From: Candidatus Zixiibacteriota bacterium
GTDB taxonomy: Bacteria > Zixibacteria > MSB-5A5 > GN15 > JACZUZ01
Length of the DNA: 5,391 nt
Assembly (NCBI GenBank): GCA_022563625.1
Contig: JADFNA010000153.1
Coordinates: 1 to 5,391, forward strand
Direction: 5' to 3'
A program made the position numbers and the translations under genes. Of this stretch, positions 1 to 5,391 are shown piece by piece (within the stretch, counting starts at the first letter, position 1; every line of letters begins with the position of its first letter). Below the pieces are notes generated by a model. That model was given only the letters and a program-made list of their open reading frames with translations. It did no database searches and was not told the DNA's origin.

Positions 1-1509
1 CAGGCGTTACCCGCTGAATATAACAGCGCCGGGAGTGATGTAGCTTTGCTCAAATGTGGTTTTTCGTTGAGTCGAGACATTGCCCGTTACTGGAACGAAT
101 TCGACCCTCAACAGCAATCACTGGTAACCTCAATGATAGGCCGTCCGGTGATGGACACCAGTGTTGTTTCGCCGGGGGCGCAATTTCGCCTGCACTATGA
201 TACAACCGGGCCCGAAACTGTTCCGGCCGAGGATTTGGATGTCAATGGTATTCCGGATTTTGTTGATCGGGCCGGTGTCTATCTCGACAGCGCCTGGAAT
301 CTGTTTCACACCAAGCTGGGTTATCTGCTCCCCCCCGACGATGGGACATCGGGCGGTGATTCTAAGTATGATGTGTACTTTGCTTCGATAGGCGGCTATG
401 GTATCACGTTTTTTGATCCAACCGGTCCGGCGCCCTGGGACGATTTCACTTCATTCATTTTGATTCACCGCGACTTTGCCGGTTTTGCGCCCAATCAGGA
501 CCCGGAGGGTTCCCAGATTGGCGCTCTCAAGGTGACCTGCGCCCATGAATATTTTCACGCCGTTCAACTGGCCTATGATGGTCTGGATGATCTCTGGATG
601 TATGAATCATCAGCGACCTGGAACGAAGTGGAACTTTTTCCGGAAGTTAAAGACAATTATCAGTTTTTGCCTTTCTTCTACAATGATACGGACACGTTTC
701 TGACAACCAATGGCGGGTTTCATCCCTACGGAGCGTTTGTCTGGCCGTTGTACCTGGCGGAAAATTATACGGACACATTGATGCGTAAAATCTGGGAGGC
801 TTCGATATCCGCCAATGGAATCGACGCCATCGATGACGCGCTGTCAGGCTGGGGAGTAAGCACAGGCGGCATATTCGCAGACTTTGGGGTCTGGAATTTC
901 TTCACCGGCGACAGGGCGCAAGCGGGATATTACCCGAGCGGGGCAGAGTATCCCGGCGTGATTCTTGACAGGGCGCTGCCGGTTATTCCGTTTACCAACG
1001 AACACCCGCTTAAAGCGCCCGACGGGCTTGCCTCCACTTACATGTCGTTGGCGACTGCAGGAGCGCCAGCGGGATTGGCGCTCATTGAACTCACCGGTAA
1101 TGCCACGGTCGTTTGGGACATGTCCGTAATTTTAAAGGACCCGGGTGGGGCATATGAAACTCGCGATGTGCAAATGGATTTTACCAAATCGAACGGAACT
1201 TTTGCCCTGTATAACTTCACGGATTGGGATTCGATGTTTATCAGCGTCCAGGTAGTGAGCAGGTTCAACAATGACAATGATTTTACTCTGAGCGCGTCAG
1301 TGTTGCCGTATGGAGACGCGAACGGATCTGCAAACATAAATATCGCAGATATCACCTATTTGATCGCCTATATATTCTCTTTCGGCCAAGCGCCGCCTTA
1401 CGATGTCCGCTTGGGCGACGCAAATTGCAGCGGGAGCGTGAATATCGCTGATATAACCTTTCTTATTAAGCATATATTCGCCGCTGGCCCGGCGCCCTGT
1501 TTGCAGTAG
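1..1509 (+). CDS. Secreted HExxH metalloprotease, MXAN_6640-like, with C-terminal dockerin pair (5' partial)
   Basis: The frame is open from base 1, so the gene starts left of the window; 502 residues are visible. TTG at 46 is not a credible start: residues before and after it align with the interior of the downstream paralogue (LLKCG here, VRCATG there), and no signal peptide follows it. Visible order: N-terminal region with Cys19; TSP3-like acidic motif DLDVNGIPD (residues 78-86), probably calcium binding; zinc-protease motif HEYFH (182-186, bases 544-558); ESSATW with Glu202, 16 residues after the second His, a candidate third zinc ligand; a beta-rich stretch to about 435; then two dockerin repeats (438-500). 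Family knowledge: such proteins are annotated as putative secreted metalloproteases of unknown substrate. Inference: exported and folded outside the cytoplasm. Family assignment rests on motif recognition and on similarity to the next gene; the catalytic activity is unproven. Confidence 0.85.
   Translation, partial: QALPAEYNSAGSDVALLKCGFSLSRDIARYWNEFDPQQQSLVTSMIGRPVMDTSVVSPGAQFRLHYDTTGPETVPAEDLDVNGIPDFVDRAGVYLDSAWNLFHTKLGYLLPPDDGTSGGDSKYDVYFASIGGYGITFFDPTGPAPWDDFTSFILIHRDFAGFAPNQDPEGSQIGALKVTCAHEYFHAVQLAYDGLDDLWMYESSATWNEVELFPEVKDNYQFLPFFYNDTDTFLTTNGGFHPYGAFVWPLYLAENYTDTLMRKIWEASISANGIDAIDDALSGWGVSTGGIFADFGVWNFFTGDRAQAGYYPSGAEYPGVILDRALPVIPFTNEHPLKAPDGLASTYMSLATAGAPAGLALIELTGNATVVWDMSVILKDPGGAYETRDVQMDFTKSNGTFALYNFTDWDSMFISVQVVSRFNNDNDFTLSASVLPYGDANGSANINIADITYLIAYIFSFGQAPPYDVRLGDANCSGSVNIADITFLIKHIFAAGPAPCLQ
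1312..1500 (+). repeat. Dockerin type I-like duplicated calcium-binding repeat (first protease)
   Basis: Two tandem segments begin GDANGSANINIAD (base 1312) and GDANCSGSVNIAD (base 1414), each followed by a hydrophobic helix (TYLIAYIF, TFLIKHIF) and a Gly/Ala/Pro turn. Acidic or polar residues at loop positions 1, 3, 5, 9 and 12 match the EF-hand-like dockerin loop. Dockerins classically bind cohesins, but no cohesin is visible here, so the partner is unknown. The second repeat carries Cys in its loop (1426-1428) and another Cys near the C-terminus (1498-1500), a possible disulfide. Confidence 0.85.
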
Positions 1510-1608
1510 TTCTTCCTGTTGTTGATTCCACGGCCGGATTCCCGGTGCAGCCAGTGTAAAGCGCACACGTTTTGTTTCAGGCGGTTTTTGGGTGGGTCCG
1601 ACAATTCG

Positions 1609-3651
1609 ATGATAGCCGCCATGCCATATAAACGGCCACATAAACGATTTTCAGTTATGCAGGTAGTTCTGGCGTTCCTGGGCGCGTTGAGCGCTGGGGT
1701 GTTGCCGGTAGAGGCCGAGATAGCTCAGAACAGGGATTTTAACTCTGGATCCTTCCGGAGCCAGGACATTCCGGAACTTGCTCAAGAAGTCATACGGAAA
1801 GTACGCGCTGTTCGCGAGAGTAGATTTGATTCCGGCTCTGGATTGCAGGTCCGCTGCGCCACAGGCATAATGATTGAAGCCTCAGCGTTGTCGCCTGGCG
1901 CTGATCTGCCATCCATACATGAACAACTTTTGGCTCGACCGAGCAATTCCCAAATCTATGATTCTCCAGCAGGGCTTATCAGACTGCACTATGATGTGGC
2001 GGGGACCCATGCTGTGCCGGGCGCCGATCAGGACAGCAGCGGGACACCGGACTTCATTGAGCGGATGGCTTTGATCGCTGATTCCTCCTGGACAACCATC
2101 GTGACACATCTGGGATACCTTGCGCCTCCGGTAGATGACGGGCGCGGCGGAGACGATCGGTATGACATTTATTTTCAAAACATAAATGCATTTGGCTTCA
2201 CCCAGAGTGAAACCGCCGGTCCTGCCGCTTGGAATGACTTTTCCAGTTATATTGTATGCCATAATACGTTTCAGGGGTTCCCGCCGAACGATGATCCCGA
2301 GGGTGACGCGATAGGTACCGCCAAAGCGTCTCTGGCGCATGAGATATTTCACGCCGTGCAGTTCGGGTATGATAAAGCCGATGAGTTCTGGTTTATGGAA
2401 TCCAGCGCCGGTTGGATGGAAGAAATTGTCTTTGACGAAACCAATGACAATTACAACGTATTACCTGACTTCTTTGCGCGGCCGGAAGTGGCGCTTACCT
2501 CAAATTCGCTGCAGACACTGCGCGTGTATGGAACGTTCATCTGGGCTCTGTTCCTTTCGGAGCGCTTTGATACTACGTTGCTGCGCCAGGTCTGGGAGGG
2601 AGCGCGGTTCAAGGACGCCAGCGAAGCGCTGGCTGACACATTGCAGCTTCGTTTCGGCGTGACAAGGGACGAGGCGTACTCGGAGTTCGTCACCTGGCTG
2701 CATTTGTCCGGCCAGCGTGATGACGGTACCCGTTTTAGTGAAGGGGCCGGGTATCCCAACATGAATGTTTCGGCGGCATGGAACGAATATCCTGTTGCAA
2801 ATACCTTGAGCGCCAAGAGTCCGGCGGGATATGCCAGCGGCTCCGTCAGATTTTCCCCTGGCCTGGCCGACGGTGATCTCAAACTGTCCCTGGACGGCTT
2901 CAATGGCAGGAATTGGTCGGGTTTTGTGATCTCCACGCGCAATCAAATCGAACATGAGATAAAATGGTTCACACTCGACTCGGACCAGCGCGGGTCACTG
3001 GTCGTCAATAATTTCGAGACCTACGACGAGTTGACGCTTGTTGCGCTCAATCTGTCAATTTACACCTCACAGGCCAGTTTTGTTTATTCGGCCGAAATAG
3101 CTGGCCCACAAGGCGTCGCAGTAGTTGTGGCGGGCGATTCCGTTGCTTATACGCTGGCCATGAACCCGGTAGGTATGAGATTGGCCAATCTGTCGGCTAC
3201 CGAAGACTCCTTCGCCATTTCAATCAGCGCCAGCGGCGGCTGGACATTCACTTCTCTACCTCTGGAGCAAATTACGCTTCAGGCGGGACTCGATTCACTA
3301 ATCGTCGGGCGCGTAATTCCGCCGGCCGGGACCTTGCCGGGGGCGATTTCAGTAGCGCGCTTGCGGGCAAACTCTCTGACTAACCCGTCGATCAGCGATT
3401 CAGTCGCCGTCTTGCAGGTTGTCAGTGTTAAACGCGGCGACCCTAATTGGGATGGGCGGCTGAATATCGCTGATGTAACATATCTCATATCCCGCTTGTT
3501 TCACGGAGGCGCAGCCCCGGCCCCAGAAGAGCTGGCTGGGGATCCGGATTGCAACGGCAAGGTGAATATCGGTGATGTGGTATTCATCATCGCCCGTCTT
3601 TTCACCGGAGGCCCTGCGCCGCCCTGCCAGCCGATTGACCCGCTGGGTTGA
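1609..3651 (+). CDS. Secreted HExxH metalloprotease, MXAN_6640-like, with NEW3/CARDB-like domain and dockerin pair
   Basis: A complete 680-residue paralogue of the preceding gene. ATG at 1609 is chosen: it precedes a basic n-region (KRPHKR), a hydrophobic core (VVLAFLGALSAGVL) and a plausible signal-peptidase site after VEA (residue 36). ATG 1621 is equally compatible; TTG 1519 would add 30 unneeded residues containing three cysteines. Only a weak GGTGGG (1591-1596) precedes the start. Domains: Cys83 region; acidic motif DQDSSGTPD (140-148); HEIFH (244-248, bases 2338-2352); ESSAGW with Glu264, again 16 residues past the second His; a beta-rich region; a segment at about 500-608 resembling NEW3/CARDB domains (aromatic-rich GGWTF, then LQAG and PPAG turns), absent from the first protease; dockerin repeats 610-675. 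The 99-nt gap to the upstream gene shows no convincing terminator or promoter, so co-transcription is possible. Predicted extracellular peptidase; substrate unknown. Confidence 0.87.
   Translation: MIAAMPYKRPHKRFSVMQVVLAFLGALSAGVLPVEAEIAQNRDFNSGSFRSQDIPELAQEVIRKVRAVRESRFDSGSGLQVRCATGIMIEASALSPGADLPSIHEQLLARPSNSQIYDSPAGLIRLHYDVAGTHAVPGADQDSSGTPDFIERMALIADSSWTTIVTHLGYLAPPVDDGRGGDDRYDIYFQNINAFGFTQSETAGPAAWNDFSSYIVCHNTFQGFPPNDDPEGDAIGTAKASLAHEIFHAVQFGYDKADEFWFMESSAGWMEEIVFDETNDNYNVLPDFFARPEVALTSNSLQTLRVYGTFIWALFLSERFDTTLLRQVWEGARFKDASEALADTLQLRFGVTRDEAYSEFVTWLHLSGQRDDGTRFSEGAGYPNMNVSAAWNEYPVANTLSAKSPAGYASGSVRFSPGLADGDLKLSLDGFNGRNWSGFVISTRNQIEHEIKWFTLDSDQRGSLVVNNFETYDELTLVALNLSIYTSQASFVYSAEIAGPQGVAVVVAGDSVAYTLAMNPVGMRLANLSATEDSFAISISASGGWTFTSLPLEQITLQAGLDSLIVGRVIPPAGTLPGAISVARLRANSLTNPSISDSVAVLQVVSVKRGDPNWDGRLNIADVTYLISRLFHGGAAPAPEELAGDPDCNGKVNIGDVVFIIARLFTGGPAPPCQPIDPLG
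3436..3627 (+). repeat. Dockerin type I-like duplicated calcium-binding repeat (second protease)
   Basis: Two segments, GDPNWDGRLNIAD (base 3436) and GDPDCNGKVNIGD (base 3538), are followed by helices TYLISRLF and VFIIARLF and by Gly-Gly-Ala/Pro turns. Loop positions 1, 3, 5, 9 and 12 are acidic or polar as in dockerins. As in the upstream gene, the second loop has Cys at position 4 (3550-3552) and a matching Cys lies at the domain end (3625-3627). The AATATCG(C/G) start of the NIAD/NIGD codons recurs at 1441, 3463 and 3565, with a near copy at 1339. Confidence 0.85.
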
Positions 3652-3736
3652 TAAATGCCAGTTATCCACATCCAGCGCCTCTCAATGGCAAAGATTTAAC
3701 ATAATAATTTCCATGAAACTTTATAAAAAAAGTATC

Positions 3737-3766
3737 TTGACTTACTTTCAACTCTTGGCTTAGTTT
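3737..3766 (+). promoter_or_regulatory. Possible sigma-70-type promoter for the zinc-ribbon gene
   Basis: TTGACT (3737-3742) is a near-consensus -35 box. It sits in an AT-rich stretch and is followed after 18 nt by TAGTTT (3761-3766), a weak -10 box. A start near 3773 would give a leader of about 150 nt before the ATG at 3921. The -10 match is poor, so this is tentative. Confidence 0.35.
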
Positions 3767-3788
3767 AGGCCGATTGAACAGTCGTGTG

Positions 3789-3893
3789 GCTGTGCGCTGG
3801 GGAAGCTAGACGGGGTACGGCGGCACAAGCGACTGACAGGGCGTCAGAGAAGGACGTCATAATCTAAGCGACCTCAACGAGTCGACGTAGGTC
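3789..3893 (+). promoter_or_regulatory. Candidate structured 5' leader with three hairpins
   Basis: This region shows no credible ORF and can form three successive stems. Stem A pairs GCTGTGC (3789-3795) with GCACAAGC (3823-3830), with one bulged A. Stem B pairs CTGAC (3833-3837) with GTCAG (3843-3847) around a 5-nt loop. Stem C pairs GACCT+ACG (3870-3874, 3877-3879) with CGT+AGGTC (3886-3893), with a 2-nt bulge and a 6-nt loop. An alternative pairing, ACGTC (3854-3858) with GACGT (3884-3888), would break stem C. Stem C ends 14 nt before the Shine-Dalgarno. I do not recognise a known riboswitch class; a cis-regulatory leader or cold-shock-like UTR is possible, and chance folding is not excluded. 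Confidence 0.3.
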
Positions 3894-3907
3894 AAACCAT
3901 TCATTCC

Positions 3908-3914
3908 AAGGAGG
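3908..3914 (+). promoter_or_regulatory. Strong Shine-Dalgarno of the zinc-ribbon gene
   Basis: AAGGAGG lies 6 nt before the ATG at 3921 and fixes that start. It is far stronger than anything before the second protease gene, suggesting efficient translation of the small protein. Confidence 0.85.
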
Positions 3915-3920
3915 GGGAGA

Positions 3921-4178
3921 ATGGAGTCGAAGCTTGAAGTTCGGATTTTGATTTGCTCGGATTGCAATGAAGAGTTCGCCTTCACAGTTGAAGCGCAGGA
4001 GTATTTCGCCGAGCGGGGTTATGTGGACGATCCGTTGATGTGCAAGTTTTGCTATACGCGCTCCAAACGCGACAAGCGATCTGGCGGCGCCGATGGCGGA
4101 TCATCCAACGGCAGCAAGCCCCGAAAAAAGGAAGTCCAATCGGCTGACAGAGCGGTAGACAAGAACTTCAATCGCTAA
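3921..4178 (+). CDS. Small zinc-ribbon protein (zf-trcl-like) with basic tail
   Basis: 85 residues. Residues 1-44 form a compact zinc ribbon: CSDC (Cys12, Cys15) and CKFC (Cys41, Cys44), with the intervening FAFTVEAQEYFAERGY stretch typical of the 'probable zinc-binding' zf-trcl family, where a CxxC-x25-CxxC core binds one zinc. Residues 45-85 are low-complexity, rich in Lys, Arg, Ser and Gly, and probably disordered, which would suit nucleic-acid binding (inference). There is no signal peptide or membrane segment, so it should be cytoplasmic. The family has no firmly established function. The gene follows a 269-nt intergenic region with its own possible promoter and structured leader, so it is probably not part of the protease transcript. 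It converges on the minus-strand peptidase gene, with a terminator-like hairpin between them. Confidence 0.85.
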   Translation: MESKLEVRILICSDCNEEFAFTVEAQEYFAERGYVDDPLMCKFCYTRSKRDKRSGGADGGSSNGSKPRKKEVQSADRAVDKNFNR

Positions 4179-4213
4179 ATACCCGGCGCATCTTTCACAT
4201 TTTTTCTGCAAAT

Positions 4214-4244
4214 AAACCCGCCGACTTGATTAAGCCGGGGGTTT
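4214..4244. terminator. Intrinsic terminator hairpin between convergent genes
   Basis: AAACCC (4214-4219) pairs with GGGTTT (4239-4244). The stem continues, after a bulged G, with CCG/CGG, an A-C mismatch and CTT/AAG around a GATT loop. Read on the minus strand the stem is followed by a T-rich tail (GGGTTTATTT), fitting termination of the peptidase gene 55 nt after its stop. On the plus strand the T-run is only TTT, so it may end the zinc-ribbon transcript less efficiently. Confidence 0.7.
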
Positions 4245-4299
4245 GTCCGTAGTTCGTCGCCTTCGTTGCGGGTTTGTTGATCCGGCAGGGAGAGTTTGG

Positions 4300-5391
4300 C
4301 TATTTGATGAGCGTCATTGGGCGCGCGTTGCGGAATTCCTCAGTTACAACTTCATAAAAATAGATCCCCGAGCCCACCGAGCTTCCATTCTTGTTGGATC
4401 CGTCCCAGACAACCACGTTGTTACCTGCCGGAAGAATGCCGTCGGCGATGACATTGACAATCTGTCCCAGTGAGTTGTAAACGGTAACAGTCGTCTGGCC
4501 TGTTTTTGGCAAATTGAAACTGATGTTCGTGACAGGGTTAAATGGGTTCGGATAGTTCTGATACAAGGTGAATTCATCCGGCAGGGCAGGCTCAGGGTCA
4601 TTAAAACCGGCTACCAGAGAAACGGTTAAATCTGCGCTCATGTTTGCGCTGCTGGCCGAAATGTTTTGCACGGCGACGAACGTTGTCGCCCCGCTGTACG
4701 CGTTTGAGTTAGGCGTGGATGACGGCGAAAAATTTGTTGCGCCGGTGTTTATTGAGAACGGATCGGCGACACTTCCCACGTCAATCTTTTTCTCCAGGTT
4801 CCACAGTCCATCGGCCTGTTCGAGCGCAACCTTGTAGTGACCCGATCCGGTGTTTCCCGGATACCATTCGGATGTATTTCCTGATTGGGCGTCATCAATA
4901 TGCCAGATCAGGAGTCCGTCGCCGGGAATATAGCTGTCATAGCCGGTCCGCTGGCGGTTTTCCACCAGGAAATATTCAGTACTGCCGCCGCCGCCGGTCC
5001 ACATGCGGTAAATGTTTGGGCCAGATTCGACACTGGGGAGTGAGAACCCGTTGATGTTCGCAGTGATATTCGTTGACGTGGCCAGTCCCATGCTGATCCG
5101 GCTCCAGGCGTCGGGGTGTGACGGAGAGCTGCCCATATTCCCCGGACCATTCCACGATCCGCCTGACATCAGAGACCAGCGTCCGGTCCCCCAGGATGAA
5201 TTATCTGTATCATACAAATCCGGCAGGCCAAATCCATGTCCGAGCTCGTGGGCATATACGCCAATAGTCAGGTCGCCCGGCGCTGACCAGTATTCAGGCT
5301 GGATGGTGAAATCGCTGATCCAGACGCCGTCTTTCAGGCGCGGGTTGATAGTCCACTTATGCGACCAGATGTCATTCGGACTGCCGGTAAA
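4300..5391 (-). CDS. Secreted M6-family (immune inhibitor A-like) metalloprotease, C-terminal part (5' partial)
   Basis: The minus-strand frame is open from the right window edge to TAG at 4300-4302, showing 363 residues of a longer protein. The first start-like codon, TTG at 5217-5215, is internal: upstream of it, still in frame, is [11 protein letters not shown] (visible residues 48-58, bases 5250-5218). This is the HExxHxxGxxD zinc site of M6 peptidases, with His48, Glu49, His52 and Asp58, and it is followed by LYD and the Met-turn SLMSGG (Met75). Further on, the YFLVENRQ and [11 protein letters not shown] motifs are typical of M6 proteases. A Pro/Glu linker (DPEPALPDE) leads to residues 274-363: [34 protein letters not shown] and terminal MTLIK. 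That is a T9SS type A sorting/FlgD Ig-like tail. Family knowledge: exported endopeptidase. Inference: the tail directs secretion or surface attachment. The signal peptide, propeptide and promoter lie outside the window. Confidence 0.9.
   Translation of the reverse strand, partial: FTGSPNDIWSHKWTINPRLKDGVWISDFTIQPEYWSAPGDLTIGVYAHELGHGFGLPDLYDTDNSSWGTGRWSLMSGGSWNGPGNMGSSPSHPDAWSRISMGLATSTNITANINGFSLPSVESGPNIYRMWTGGGGSTEYFLVENRQRTGYDSYIPGDGLLIWHIDDAQSGNTSEWYPGNTGSGHYKVALEQADGLWNLEKKIDVGSVADPFSINTGATNFSPSSTPNSNAYSGATTFVAVQNISASSANMSADLTVSLVAGFNDPEPALPDEFTLYQNYPNPFNPVTNISFNLPKTGQTTVTVYNSLGQIVNVIADGILPAGNNVVVWDGSNKNGSSVGSGIYFYEVVTEEFRNARPMTLIK

Noticed and set aside
1534..1545. CCGG-ATTC-CCGG hairpin between the two protease genes as terminator
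   Set aside because: Only 4 bp and no following T-tract.
1519..1608. TTG start at 1519 for the second protease
   Set aside because: It would place 30 residues with three cysteines before the signal peptide; ATG 1609 or 1621 fits much better.
1882..2942. Long antisense open frames opposite the second protease
   Set aside because: They mirror a clearly coding plus-strand gene, lack recognisable domains and have no ribosome binding evidence; shadows of the real gene.
1339..3584. Recurrent AATATCG-type direct repeats as mobile-element or recombination sites
   Set aside because: All copies encode the NIAD/NIGD dockerin motif in frame, so protein-level conservation explains them.
3662..3670. Perfect DnaA-box-like TTATCCACA after the second protease gene
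   Set aside because: I noticed only this one copy, with no cluster of boxes and no dnaA/dnaN neighbourhood; a single match in 5.4 kb is plausible by chance.
3656..3690. TGCCA...TGGCA inverted repeat as terminator of the second protease
   Set aside because: A 5-bp stem with a 25-nt loop and no T-run; too weak.
3713..3763. 16-codon ORF (MKLYKKSILTYFQLLA) resembling the start of a signal peptide
   Set aside because: No Shine-Dalgarno before it, and it overlaps the probable promoter; most likely AT-rich chance sequence.
3761..3768. Bacteroidota-like -7 motif (TAnnTTTG) in TAGTTTAG, 21 nt after TTG
   Set aside because: One mismatch in a short motif, and the organism is not clearly Bacteroidota; it overlaps the sigma-70 reading and cannot be told apart from it.
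4568..5054. Plus-strand open frames opposite the M6 protease
   Set aside because: The minus strand carries unmistakable M6 and tail motifs throughout; the plus-strand frames show no domain.

Overview
The window reads as bacterial chromosomal DNA of intermediate GC, coding for secreted proteins. Two kinds of C-terminal tail point to an organism of the FCB superphylum or a neighbouring candidate phylum. One is a dockerin pair of the form GDxN..NIADvtyLI..iF.gGPAP, a style I associate with Zixibacteria-like genomes. The other is a YPNPFNP...MTLIK tail of the T9SS type A/FlgD-like kind. This placement is inference from family knowledge; no marker gene is present.

Layout: 1-1509 (+) is a secreted HExxH metalloprotease of the MXAN_6640-like type, cut at its 5' end by the window edge and ending in two dockerin repeats. 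After a 99-nt gap, 1609-3651 (+) is a complete paralogue with a signal peptide, the same protease domain, an extra beta-rich NEW3/CARDB-like domain and its own dockerin pair. Positions 3652-3920 are non-coding: an AT-rich stretch with a possible promoter, then about 110 nt that can fold into three hairpins, then a strong Shine-Dalgarno. Positions 3921-4178 (+) encode a small CxxC...CxxC zinc-ribbon protein with a basic, low-complexity tail. A hairpin at 4214-4244 lies between convergent genes and fits a terminator, best for the minus strand. From 4300 to the right edge (-) is the C-terminal part of an M6 (immune inhibitor A-like) metalloprotease. Its zinc motif [11 protein letters not shown] lies inside the window, but upstream of the first start-like codon in that frame.

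The three large genes make this a small cluster of exported metalloproteases that use two different C-terminal tails. Both edge genes are truncated, and their real starts lie outside the window. The zinc-ribbon gene looks functionally unrelated and has its own promoter/leader region. I see no CRISPR array, tRNA, rRNA, insertion sequence or phage gene.
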